From: Lithobates sylvaticus
Taxonomy: Eukaryota > Chordata > Amphibia > Anura > Ranidae
Reading direction: 5' to 3'
DNA length: 64,000 bases
Assembly (NCBI GenBank): GCA_028564925.1
Contig: CM053028.1
Location: 440,660,522-440,724,521 of the forward strand
Part shown: positions 1-10,951 of the stretch, one piece after another
Position numbering within the stretch: position 1 is the stretch's first letter
Layout: each line of letters begins with the position of its first letter
Position numbers and translations under genes: made by a program
The notes under the pieces: model-generated
The model's input: the letters and a program-made list of their open reading frames with translations, nothing else
Told to the model about the DNA's origin: nothing
Database searches by the model: none

Positions 1-1381
1 GATGACACCTGCCGAGAAGACAGAGTCTAATTTGTTTTTTACAGAGAAAACTCACACCGGAATGACTTCAATAATGCAGCAAGTGAGCACTAACATTTAA
101 AAACGTAATGCTCTTCATTATACCAAAAAAAAAAATTTTAGGCAGTGGAATCCCGCTTTAAATAGAAATGGAAGGCAAAACATTTGTGTAATCATATAAA
201 AAAAACATTATAAATACATTTCTTTTCCTTTTCCACATACCATCTGTTCTCAGCTGCATAAGAAGTTCAGAGACCTGGGGAGGAGAAACAGCAAAACACT
301 GGTCTTCCAAGTAAATGGCTGTGCAGGGGGGCATGTCAGCACAAGTCTGATCATTAGAGGAGAGAAGACTGAGTTCCCAGCACAGCCAGAAAACTGACCA
401 TGCTGCGCTCTCATGCTTAGTGTGATCAGTTTGTAACAGGAAAGCAGGGGGGACTGGCAGGAACACCAGGTATTTCACACAGGATACAATACAAAGAGAA
501 CAGGATAATTTCTCACACAAATACATGGTACAGCAGGCACATAATAGGAAATGTTAGGGTAACGTGCTTTATTGTCCCTAAATGACAATCATCCATTTTC
601 CACATATATACTATAACAATGCTTACCATAGTCCAGCTTCATAGTGACATCAGGATTATACCAACAATCTCAGACTGACAATCTGAAAATTAAACCAAGG
701 AAAGTTAAACAAGCAAAGTGCTTATAAGCTTTACCTAATGTACTCCAAAAGGTTCCATCTAAGTGTTCTACTAACCAATAATTATTATTGTTTAGGAGAA
801 TTGGTAAACATTCTAGACACAATCCCCAAACAAATCTTTAATATCATAATCAATATTTTGAAATAACTTATGAGAAAATCTTTTACACTGACAAAGGCAT
901 AATTCAAGGTTTCATGTCCCTTGTCTGTACATAGATTTCTAGTAGGGTTAGTGTAGGGTAGGGTATATGTAAAGACATGTAAAATACTGATTAGTGAAGA
1001 AATTTTATTTTATTGTTTTATCTTCTTTTAACACATATAACAAAAGAAAAAAAATACCCTTATGGAATTATATACATTTATGATATGGTTGAATATGATA
1101 AAGTTCTTGAGAGAAAAAAATGGGGATTGTTTTTGTTTTTAATACAGTAGTTTCTGATAGATTGGTTGAAATGATGCAGTTCTTTTACAAGTTTCCCTAT
1201 CCCATTCACTGCAAAATTTCATTCCCATTTGCATTTAGGTGGTTCATAATAAATGGCTTTTCTAAGTCATAAAATGATGCAATAACTAAAAAGATAGAAA
1301 ATCAAATCGTCCACATTTATTGGTTACAGGATAAAATTATACATACTTTTTAGTGATTTCTAATTGCAAATTACTTAAAAT
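1..1381. other. unassigned AT-rich flank
   Basis: I see no recognisable gene or repeat family here. There are short open frames, the longest 122 codons on the minus strand at 158-526. None shows a known domain or a codon pattern that would set it apart from chance. Positions 1374-1381 are the left copy of the 8-bp target duplication of the next element. Confidence 0.5.
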
Positions 1382-2585
1382 TAGGGATGCACCGAAATTT
1401 CGGCTGCCAAAAAATAATCGGTCGAAAATTGTGTTTTGGCACATTGCCAAAAGAAATAAATTGCTGATAATGGCACCGAAAATTGCGCATGCGCAATAGC
1501 GGTGCACGCACCGTCGTGTGACGTCACGCATGTTCCTCATGGTTAAGACTCTGGACTCGTGAGCATGTTCCCCGCGGTGGAGACCGTGGAGTTTCGCTGT
1601 CGCTGGAGTTGGGAGCACTTTCCCTGCGGACGTTCCTCGTGGGTTGAGACGAGACTTGAGACACAGTTGTGACTCAAGAGACGGCTACATACAGGGTGGC
1701 ATACAGGGCTACACAGGGCACCGTCCCTCCTGGATGGTTACTATCACTACTATTCGCCAGGGAGCATTCTTTTTAACTACTGACAGTGACAAACAATCCA
1801 TCTAGTACTACATAATAATATGTAATACAAACTTTGCTATTGAAATAGAGATATTCAGCTGTATGTGTACTTGTAGTATTATAGTTAGTTCTACTTCTAC
1901 TAGTTCTTCTACTACTAAACTAAAAGGGAAGGTAACAATTATATTTTATTTAGGTACTACTTTTACTACTTATAGAGTGCCGTCAATTAATTTAGATAGC
2001 ATTCAGTTGTTCATATGTTATACTAATACTACACTGACAAGCACATTAATTTTTTAAACATGACAGTATGCACTATGCAGCAATATACTACTGAATATAT
2101 AATATCTCACAAATAGCATGCAATCAAATTTAATATATATTCCTTGGTACAAGTCAGATGTACTGCAGTGCATGGCAAGAGAAGTGCACTCACTGTTAAA
2201 AAAAAAGATGGGTGGTTAGATTTTGTTTTATTTTTTTATTTTATAGCTGCCTGGGGTTTAGTTTTTTAGATTGATTTTAGTCCTTTTTTTTCCCCCTCAG
2301 ATTTCACTCCCACTATAGATCATTCTACGCTACCAGCAAAGGTGGACCATGTCTGCAGTGTGGAAATATTTTAAAGTTTCTGATAAAGACCCCAAATTTC
2401 AAGAGGGGGTACAGTGCCAAGGTATTTTTCAACAACAGGTTTGATACACCACCTGAAAACACGTCATTCAGTTCAGCATACAGAATACAAGAAAACAGTA
2501 CCGCTTCCAAAAAGTGCCTCAGGGCCTGGCTCAACACCATCTGTGGTCACAGTCTTTGAAAAAAGTTAAAAAATTTACAAGTGAC

Positions 2586-3605
2586 TAGGGGTGCAACGGA
2601 TCAAAAAACTCACGGATCGGATCGATCCTCGGATCAGGAGTCACGGATCGGATCATTTTTCGGATCAGCAAATAATAATTGAATTTGCAAAAACCTGTGA
2701 AAATTCCGCCACCATATAGTCCCCACTGTAATATCCACGTCATCTCCCCCACTGTAATATCCACATCCTCTCCCCACTGTAGTATTGGCTGGGTAATGCA
2801 GAGTATATGCAGGGTTAATGCAGAGTATCGCAGATTATTGGCTGGGTAATGCAGAGTATATGCAGGGTTAATGCAGAGTATCGCAGATTATTGGCTGGGT
2901 AATGCAGAGTATCGCAGAGTATTGGCTGGGTAATGCAGAGTATATGCAGGGTTAATGCAGAGTATCGCAGATTATTGGCTGGGTAATGCAGAGTATATGC
3001 AGGGTTAATGCAGAGTATCGCAGATTATTGGCTGGGTAATGCAGAGTATCGCAGAGTATTGGCTGGGTAATGCAGAGTATCGCAGAGTATTGGCTGGGTA
3101 ATGCAGAGTATCGCAGAGTATTGGCTGGGTAATGCAGAGTATCGCAGAGTATTGGCTGGGTAATGCAGAGTATCGCAGAGTATTGGCTGGGTAATGCAGA
3201 GTATATGCAGGGTTAATGCAGAGTATATGCAGGGTTAATGCAGAGTATATGCAGGGTTAATGCAGAGTATATGCAGGGTTAATGCAGGGTTAATGCAGGG
3301 TATTGGCTGGGTAATGCAGGGTATGTTTACAAGTGATCGCTCCGTCAAATTTGACGGAGCGATCACATTGTAAACAGTGGCCGGGTGTACCAAGATGGCC
3401 GCCGCTCCGGAGCTAGGCCGAAGCCGCGGCCTTTCCTAAGGCCGCCGGGTGTACAAAGATGGCCGCCGACGCTCCGGAGCTAGGCCGAAGCCGCGGCCTT
3501 TCCTAAGGCCGAGGCCGCGGAGCGCTCCGCGGATCGCGGGGTGTGCCGATCCGAACGGGGTGGCCCGTTCGGATCACGGATCGGCGACGATCCGTTGCAC
3601 CCCTA
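2586..3605. mobile_element. non-autonomous hAT nested in the hAT transposase
   Basis: Terminal inverted repeats TAGGGGTGCAACGGATC and its complement bound a 1,020-bp element. It is flanked by a perfect 8-bp duplication CAAGTGAC at 2578-2585 and 3606-3613. It interrupts the transposase of the older outer hAT. Its middle is a large minisatellite (2783-3329). The right part is GC-rich with repeated GGCCGCCG segments and carries an inverted pair around GATCGCTCCGTCAAATTT. No transposase is seen, so it would need an enzyme supplied in trans. A shorter relative lies at 29855-30394. Confidence 0.9.
2783..3329. repeat. minisatellite inside the nested hAT
   Basis: About 550 bp of tandem units are built from two alternating modules, ATTGGCTGGGTAATGCAGAG and TATATGCAGGGTTAATGCAG, with TATCGCAG linkers. 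The unit length is about 30-53 bp depending on how modules alternate. Units are nearly identical, suggesting recent slippage or unequal exchange. The related element at 29855-30394 has only one TATTGGCTGAGCATGG-like unit in the same place. Confidence 0.9.
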
Positions 3606-5503
3606 CAAGTGACAGTCCCAAAGCTTGCAGCATTACAGATAAAATTATGGAATTTATTGCATTAGACGACCAGCCACTCTCTGTTGTGGAGGACATTGGA
3701 TTCCGTAGGCTCATGCAACATATTGAGCTGCGTTACACAATACCAAGCAGACGCTACTTTGCAGATACCTGTCTACCTGAATTGTTTTGCAGTGAAAACA
3801 TGTTCATGAGCTCATGACTACCGACATCATAGCAATCAGTTTTACTATCGACATTTGGAGTTCAGACGTCAGTCCAACAAGCATGCTTAGCCTGACAGCG
3901 CAGAGGATAGATGCCAAATTTCAATTGCAAATCATCCTACTTAACGCACATAAGTTTGTTGGATCACATACTGCAGCAGCAATATCTGATGCTTTAAAAA
4001 CCATGCTCGACACTTGGCACATTGAGAAGTCTAAAGTGCATTTGATTGTCCAAGATAATGCGCGGAACATGGCAAAGGCAATGGAGAACAGTGAACTTAA
4101 AAGCATACCGTGTATGGCACACACGCTACAATTAGCTGTGAATGAGGGATTTCTGAGTCAGCGCACCATATCTGATATCATATCAAAAAGAAGAAAAATT
4201 GTGGGTCACTTTAAGCATTCTCTACTTGCTTATTCCAGATCACAAGCTTTGCAGATACAGTTTGGAATGCCACTGAAACGACTGCAGCAAGATGTAGCCA
4301 CTCGTTGGAACAGCACCTACTATATGCTGCAAAGTATTTTCGAACAAAAGCGTGTTTTGGCTGCATACATTGCAGATTAAAAGCTGCTGGCAACATTGAG
4401 CGCACATCAGTGGATGTTAGTTGAAAATAGTTTGTCTCTTCTATGTCCATTTGAACAGTTAACAAAAGAAATAAGCTCAGCTAATGCTTCCATTGCTGAA
4501 GTTATTCTCTTGATTGCTGCACTGAAGCGTCTGCTAGAAAAAGAGGCAGAAACAGACCATGGTGTAAAAACGGCTAAAACCACTCTACTGGAGGCCGTTA
4601 GCAACCGGTTTCAAGACACCGAATCCAACCCCCTGTACTGCATTGCAACAGTTCTAGATCCTCGATTTAAAGCGGAAGTAAACCCATCGATTTAACAGTC
4701 TAAAATAAAAAGGCATGCCGTGAATGCTAACTGCACACTGGCTGTGCTCTCAACCAAACAGTCAAACCATCCAATGGCTGGTGTCATAACGGATCACATG
4801 TGCAGCACTGTGGCAGTTGAAGATTAAACAGAGGCAAAGATGGCAGCTTCCTTGGCTGAAAACGATAGGGGGGTTTACTTCCACTTTAAAGAGCATTCTT
4901 TTTTTAATGTGGAGAAAAAGCAGAGTGCACAGGAAATGATACAGGCACAAATGGAGGTGATGGAAGCATCTGGTGAAGGTGAGGTGTAGCACAGAGGAAA
5001 GTATACCAGAGAAACGGCCCCATACAAGTCAAGAGGAACACATTCCTTCGATATCTGATATGTTTGAAGAAATTTTACATATTACAATTTTACACCCTGG
5101 TCCATAGAAGTGCCACAACAATTGCAACTACCCAACAGCTGGAGATTTATTTAGCTGAACAGCCTATCGCCAGAAGCGACAATCCCCTTGAGCACTGGCG
5201 CATCAAGAAACGTTTTCCTTTGCTTGCACAGATTGCACACGTGAACAAGCCGAAGAACTTCGAAGCTCATTAGCTAGCCTAATGTACTCAGCTGCACTAA
5301 ATTTTTCAATCTCTCTCCAATTTTAGTAAATCAACTCCACAATCTCTGGTGCTTGGAAGTGGGCCCCAGACTGTTGCCTACATTTTTCCCTGCTGGCTTC
5401 ACTGGACATGCCTCGCCTTGATGCCCTGTCTTATGACTAGGCAAGTCAGCGTATATACTTACACTGTCTCAAATAAAACAGAGGGCCCCCCCAGCCTAGT
5501 GCA

Positions 5504-6477
5504 TTAACCGCTTGCCGACCAGCCATCATCATAATACTGCGGCAGGTCGGCACGATCCCGCGAATCGCCGTCATTGTACGTCGGCTAGCGGGATCGGGAT
5601 AGCAGGCGCGCACGTCCACTGCACTGCGGGGGTGCCGATGCTCGTGGCCAACGGTCACGATGACCACTGGCCACGTGCGATCGCGGGCACGAGAGGCAGA
5701 ACAGGAATGTGTGTGTGTGTGTGTAAACACACAAATCCCTGCTCTGTGAAAAATGACAGATCGTGAGTTCCTAATAGCTAGGAACCACGATCTGTCGTCG
5801 CCTCTAGTCAGTCCCATCCCCCTACAGTTAGAAACACACAGGGAACACAGTTAACACCTTGATCGCCCCCTAGTGTTAACCCCTTCCCTGCCAGTGAAAT
5901 TTTTAAAGTAATCAGTGCATTTTTAGAGCACTGATCGCTGTATAAATGCCAATGGTCCCAAAAATGTGTAAAAAGTGTCCGATATGTGCGCAATAATGTT
6001 GCAGTCCTGATAAAAATCGCAGATCGCTGCCATTACTAGTAAAAAAAAAATTATAATAAAAATGCTATAAATCTGTCCCCTATTTTGTAGATGCTATAAC
6101 TTTTGTGCAAACCAATCAATATACGCTTATTGCGATTTTTTTTTACCAAAAATATGTAGAATACATATCGGTCTATACTGAGAAAAAAATTGCTTTAAAA
6201 AAAATGGGGCTATTTATTATAGCAAAAAGTACAAAATATTGTGTTTTTTTTTCAAAATTGTCGCTCTTTTTTTGTTTATAGCACAAAAAATAAAAACCGC
6301 AGAGGCAATCAAATACCATCACAAGAAAGCTCTATTTGTGGGGAAAAAAAGGACGTCAATTTTGTTTGGGTGCAGTGTGGCACGTCTGCGCAATTGTGAC
6401 TTAAACGAAGCAGTGCCGAATCGCAAAAAATGGCCCAGTCATTCAGCAGCCAAATCTTCTGGGGCTGAAGTGGTTAA
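5504..6477. mobile_element. TTAA-flanked non-autonomous element, family 1 (copy A)
   Basis: TTAA stands at both ends, with TTAACCGCTTGCCGACC on the left and the complement of TTAACCACTTCAGCCCC on the right. Landmarks shared with the other copies are a hairpin of ACAGATCGTGAGTTCCTA and its complement near 5756-5795, the phrase AACCCCTTCCCTGCCAGTG, ACCAAAAATATGTAGAA, and AAAGAAAGCTCTATTTGTG. The TTAA target fits piggyBac or Kolobok transposons; the superfamily cannot be decided from these ends. No coding capacity. It sits inside the outer hAT. Confidence 0.8.
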
Positions 6478-6539
6478 GGAAGACCTCTCTCTGTTAATAT
6501 GGTAACTTAAGTAATATATAACAAACCAACAGGTGTACT

Positions 6540-6956
6540 CTATCAACCTTGTCGTCAAAGTAAGCTTCCAGTCCACAATACATGACATCACCTATAGCCT
6601 AGGACAGCAATGGCGAACCTTGGCCCCCCCGGATGTTTGGAAACTACATTTCCCATGATGCTCCACTACACTGCAGAGTGCATGAGCATCATGGGAAATG
6701 TAGTTCCAAAACATCTGGGGTGCCAAGGTTCACCATCACTGGCCTAGGACAACTGGAAAACCCAACAGGCTAACGTGTTTTGAAGACTTGCCTTGCCTCG
6801 TCTCCTCAGAGCTCTGGCTCTAAGGAAGAGGCAAGTCCTTGAAACACCTTAGGCTGTTGTTGGGTTTTCCAGTTGTCCTACTCCCATTATGTGATGTGAA
6901 TGATGATGTATTGTCGACTGGAAGCTGATGTTTTACTTTGACAACAAGCTTTGATA
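6540..6956. mobile_element. foldback element (MITE-like)
   Basis: The left arm (CTATCAACCTTGTCGTCAAAG, then AACTGGAAAACCCAACAG) is repeated in inverted form on the right (TTGGGTTTTCCAGTTGTCC, then CTTTGACAACAAGC), so the whole can fold back on itself. The left arm is interrupted by the small hAT MITE at 6605-6741. There is no coding sequence. Confidence 0.7.
6605..6741. mobile_element. 137-bp hAT-type MITE
   Basis: A small palindromic element has ends CAGCAATGGCGAACCTTGG and CCAAGGTTCACCATCACTG and a core ACTACATTTCCCATGATG facing its complement. It is flanked by a perfect 8-bp duplication GCCTAGGA at 6597-6604 and 6742-6749. It lies inside the left arm of the foldback element 6540-6956 and is therefore younger than it. 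Confidence 0.85.
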
Positions 6957-7603
6957 CAGAACTGACAGCTTAGTATGATATGTATAATAGCCCGTGCGCC
7001 CTCTTTCTTGTTTTATGGTTCTTCTATTTTTGAACAATAAAGGAATCAGTGCAAATGCCGTACGTCTACTCAAACATAGAGCCTCTTAGTCTTTGGCATA
7101 TATTATACCTGTTTTTCGTAAATATTTTATTTTGTTTTTTTTTTTATTATTAATTATTGTGCATATTACTGTAAGTTAAGTTACTTTCTTTATTTAATTT
7201 TGTATTTTATTTTCTGTGTCCAATTTATGTGGGTTACTTTTATTAAAGAAAGTACTTAATTTACTTCACTGGATTGTACTATTTTTTTATTCATAAAATT
7301 CATGATAATTAAAAGTCGAATATGAATAATAACGATTATAACACAATTTAGAATTTTATATATTAAACTATTTTTTTTTTTTTTTTTTAAAACAAAAACA
7401 AATTTTCGGTATCGGTTTTCAGCCTAGTGTATTTTCCATTTTTGGTACCAAAATTTTCATTCGGTGCACCCCTACTTAAAATAATTTTAACATGAATTGG
7501 ACGTTGTATATGCTTGCTTAGCTATTTTTTTCATGATCAAATTTTGTCTACGGCTTTCCACAGAAACTTATTGGTATAAACAACACTATTTCTCTGTTCT
7601 ATT

Positions 7604-7873
7604 AAGCTGGTTATACAGTAGTAGAATTTTGTTTAAAAAAAATTATTTTAAGTATGTTTGCTCAATTTTCTAATTATTCGAGTGAACAAGTTTCGTGCAG
7701 TGTATGTGGATTTTGTTCAGTGAATTACAATCATTTTAAAATCAAATTTTAAAAGCAAATACAATTTTGAAGTTCTATTCAAACAAGAGTGATCTAGTCA
7801 AATGTACAAAGAATTTTTGTATAAATATTCATACGAATGTTCAATTGAAAATCTACTTCTGTATAGCCAGCCT
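7604..7873. mobile_element. MITE with TAAGCTGGTTATACAG ends
   Basis: The left end TAAGCTGGTTATACAGTAG and the right end, read on the other strand, TAAGGCTGGCTATACAGAAG are imperfect inverted repeats about 270 bp apart. The interior is AT-rich and non-coding. The transposon family is unknown. Confidence 0.6.
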
Positions 7874-8065
7874 TAGGCTTGAAATACACATGTATTGTTT
7901 AATCTTACCTTGTACAGGTGAGTCTAAAAAGCATCAGATTTAGCAAGCATTTACAAAGCATTTAACAAGCTTCAAGCAGCACTTTTCAGCCCCAAGCCAG
8001 GAATGCTGAAAATAGATTCTAATGGAGGCTTTGTCTTTAAAATTAAATCCATTTTTAGCATTCTT

Positions 8066-8253
8066 CCATGTGAGAATTACTTGCAATACTAGTGTGCTAT
8101 AGTGGCAGTGTGGGAGGGGAGGTATGATGGTACTTTAAAATTTTTCATATCCTTGAAGTTGATAAAGACACGAAACAAAAAATGCATAGCCTCACACCTC
8201 CTCTCCCACACTGCCAGCCTAGCACACTAGTCATGCAAGTAATTCTCATGTCC
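8066..8253. repeat. imperfect foldback repeat
   Basis: GAGAATTACTTGCAATACTA with GGCAGTGTGGGAGGGGAGG on the left reappears inverted on the right as CCTCCTCTCCCACACTGCC and CATGCAAGTAATTCTCATG. The loop is short. No protein coding is seen. Confidence 0.65.
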
Positions 8254-9098
8254 CCTACCAATATACACGCCATTCACCTTTACAGAGGTGCGTTGAGAGG
8301 GGTTTAATAAAAAAAGGTCCCAAAGTACCAGTGTTTGATGCTAATGGACATTTAGTTCACAAGGGCAGGTGGGACAAAACTGCATCAATTTAGTTGTACA
8401 TTTTAATGCCTACATGGTTCACACTAAAGTATTATAAAACACTAAGTAAGCCATATAACTAATGAAAATTGTATCTAAATAAACTATGCTGAATTACTCG
8501 TTCAAGGAACAGGCAAACATTGCTACTTTACTGTACAAATGCCAACTGAAATGCTTGTTATTCTGTAAAACATCTCTTTAGTTCAGTCTAAGCTACATAA
8601 CAATGATTGTGCATAAAAGAAAAAACACAATTCAATAGAAACATTGTAACATGAGAATTGTGTACAGCAAAATATGTACTTACTTAAGCATATGTGTAAT
8701 ATCAGATAAATGACTGGAAATAAAGTTGATTTTTGCAAACATGTAGCAGACACTTGTAGAATTCCATTGATGCACTGTTGGATGCAGTAAGTGCAGCAGA
8801 TATCAGAGGCTTCTGTGTGGTAGAACTGAAAACAGGTCAATGCTCCCTACTAGGAAATCCCATTATGTTATGACATTCTTACTTCCTCCCCCTCCCTATG
8901 TCTGCTAGAGAGGGATTAACTACTGGACTGACATGAGACATTGTGAAATGTTTATTTAACACTGCAGTCTAAATATGAATTTGAGGTACAATATGTTGGG
9001 GTACATACCCATGTAAGAAATATGCATGCTAAACTACAGTTCCCTTTGCACTTACTAAAACAGACTGTTTCATTTACATTATCTCTTCTCTTTATGTA

Positions 9099-9908
9099 CA
9101 CAGTGCCTTGAAAAGGTATTCATACACCTTGAGATTTTCCAAATTTTGTCACGTTACAACCAAAGTCTATTTTATTGGGATTTTATGTGATAGACCAGCA
9201 CAATGTGGCACATAATTGTGAAGTGGAAAGAAAATGATAAAAGGTTTTCAATTTTTTTTTACAAATTAAATAGCTGAAAAGTGCAGTGTGCATTTGTATC
9301 CATCCCCCTTTACTCTGATATCCCTAACTAAAATCTAATTGAACCAATTGCCTTCAGAAGTCACCTAATTAGTAAATAGAGTCCACCTGTGTGTAATTTA
9401 ATCTCAGTATAAATACAGCTGTTCTGTGAAGCCCTCAGAGCCTTGCTAGAGAACCTTAGTGAACAAACAGCATCATGAAGGTCAAGGAACACACCAGACA
9501 GATCAGGGATAACGTTGTGGAGAAGTTTAAAGCAGGGTTAGGTTATAAAAAAAATCCCAAGCTTTGAACATCTCATGGAGCACTTCTCAATCCATCATCT
9601 GAAAATGGAAAGAGTATGGCACAACTGCAAACCTACCAAGACATGGCTGTCCACCTAAACTGGCAAGCAGAGCATTAATCAGAGAAGCAGCCAAGAGGCC
9701 CATGGTAACTCTGGAGGAGCTGCAGAGATCCACAGCTCAGGTGGGAGAATCTGTCCACAGGACAACTATTAGATGAGCACTCCACAAATCTGGCCTTTAT
9801 GGAAGAGTGGCAAGAAGAAAAACATTGTTGAAAGAAAGCCATAAGAAGTCCTGTTTACAGTTTGCGAGAAGCCATGTGGGGGACACAGCAAACATGTGGA
9901 AGAAGGTT
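9099..9908 (+). mobile_element. truncated Tc1-like transposon
   Basis: The left inverted repeat begins next to a TA with CAGTGCCTTGAAAAGGTATT, a well-known Tc1-type terminus of fish and frogs. The usual ATTGGGATTTTATGTGATAG spacer follows. A transposase reading frame starts near 9475 (MKVKEHTRQIRDNVVEKF, the helix-turn-helix region) and carries stops and frame changes. The copy breaks off at about 9908, where another repeat begins, so the catalytic DDE part and the right end are absent. Confidence 0.85.
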
Positions 9909-10115
9909 CTTTAGTAAATAACCCCCATTTTTTTTTTTTTAATGTATGTAATGCATTAATGATAAAAATAATCATCCTTTTCAGCGCCATTAATTAATTG
10001 CTTCGAGTCCCTAAAGTGGCGTGATTGTGGCAAATTTTAGAGCACTGTGGGGGTTATTTACTAAAGGCAAATCCTTGTAGTGCAAAGTGGATTTGCCTTT
10101 AGTAAATACCCCCAT
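9909..10115. mobile_element. foldback MITE with nested hairpin
   Basis: TTTAGTAAATAACCCCC at the left end pairs with GGGGGTTATTTACTAAA at 10047. From 10047 a second, compact hairpin of about 67 bp (GGTTATTTACTAAAGGCAAA facing GGATTTGCCTTTAGTAAAT) ends the element. No coding sequence. It adjoins the truncated end of the Tc1 copy. Confidence 0.7.
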
Positions 10116-10440
10116 TGTCACTGTAAACTACACCAACTTACTCCAAAAACTGGTATTGAGTATTGAAAGAAGAAGCCACACATTGTTGAGTATAAAACAT
10201 TCTACTCAAAGCATATTCACATGTGCGTTTAGAAAAGTTTTTTTTTAACAAATGTATAACATTTTTATGTTTGATAGTAGAAATATCCTTTTTTGGGTTA
10301 AACAGGCATGTTTAAAACCATAACATACACAACTCAGGAACTTACAAAGTTAAACTTGGATAAATTGAAGGCAATATGTGGCATTAGTATGTCATAATCG
10401 TGTTGATCTTGCCTTCATCAGATGGGGTGATGTCACCCCT
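10116..10440. other. unassigned
   Basis: Nothing recognisable is seen in this AT-rich stretch between two foldback repeats. Confidence 0.4.
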
Positions 10441-10682
10441 GTAAAAGCTAAATTTTGAAGATGCACACAAATTTTGGATTTCCCTCCTGATCCCATGCCT
10501 AATGTCAACATGTGCTAGCTCCCATCATGGGGGATCAATGGATGTGTTTCGGGGGTGCAACCCCTTCCTCTCATCTTCTAGTTGCGAGGAAAGGGTTGCA
10601 CCCACAAAACACGTACATTGATATCCCGTGATGGCAGATAGCACATGTTGACACACTGTGTGCATCTTCAAAATTTGGCTTT
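10441..10682. repeat. foldback repeat
   Basis: TTTTGAAGATGCACACA and CAACATGTGCTAGCTCCCAT on the left face TGGCAGATAGCACATGTTG and TGTGTGCATCTTCAAAAT on the right. The centre holds GGTTGCACCC and its complement GGGTGCAACC. The structure is an inverted repeat of about 240 bp with no coding sequence. Confidence 0.65.
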
Positions 10683-10754
10683 CAAATTACTTTAAAACTT
10701 TTTTAAATTTAAAAATATAATGACAAAATGTACAAATTTTTGTGTGTTTCTTAT

Positions 10755-10917
10755 TCTGCCTAAAACATCAATGATGTTGTTGAGTCTTTTTTCAACATCA
10801 TTGATGTTTTCCTTTATCTTCTCTAATTCCCGATTGCACACCATTATCTCCCCAATGAGGATCTGTGCACTTGCACTGGTGAAATGAGTTTCTTCTTCCA
10901 GAACATCCACTACATCA

Positions 10918-10951
<34 letters not shown>

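Larger units (their letters stand above)
2349..5275 (+). pseudogene. broken ZBED-like hAT transposase
   Basis: Three separated pieces match a hAT transposase of the ZBED-like type. A start at 2349 gives MSAVWKYFKVSDKD, the opening of a BED zinc finger, which soon reaches a stop. After the hAT inserted at 2586-3605 the frame resumes near 3614 with KIMEFIALDDQPLSVVED and PSRRYFADT. From 3814 it continues in another frame with the catalytic-core features FTIDIWSS, VQDNARNM, a CMAH pair and RWNSTYYML. A TAA at 4378-4380 interrupts, then the same frame goes on to about 4695 (VLDPRFKAEVNPS). A last piece at 5064-5270 carries the C-terminal dimerisation motif (LEIYLAEQPIARS, PLEHWRIKKRFPLLA). With at least two frame changes, internal stops and an insertion, it cannot encode active protein. 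The family call is secure; the intron-exon structure is not. Confidence 0.85.
1382..7474 (+). mobile_element. hAT DNA transposon, 6.1 kb, with nested insertions
   Basis: The ends are imperfect inverted repeats, TAGGGATGCACCGAA on the left and the complement of TAGGGGTGCACCGAA on the right. An identical 8-bp duplication CTTAAAAT lies directly outside at 1374-1381 and 7475-7482, the target length expected for hAT. Inside are a broken ZBED-like hAT transposase (2349-5275), a second hAT (2586-3605), a TTAA element (5504-6477) and a foldback element with its own insertion (6540-6956). The remaining internal stretches, for example 6957-7474, are AT-rich and non-coding. Several later insertions and a degraded reading frame make it an old, inactive copy. 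Confidence 0.9.
7475..9098. other. intergenic, AT-rich, two foldback repeats
   Basis: No gene is seen. Two foldback repeats are listed separately (7604-7873 and 8066-8253). The rest is AT-rich unique-looking sequence, including a minus-strand open frame of 85 codons at 8583-8840 with no recognisable feature. Confidence 0.5.

Noticed and set aside
2783-3329. Possible CRISPR-like array
   Set aside because: The units are contiguous and nearly identical with no unique spacers. The array sits inside a hAT element of a vertebrate genome, so it is a minisatellite.
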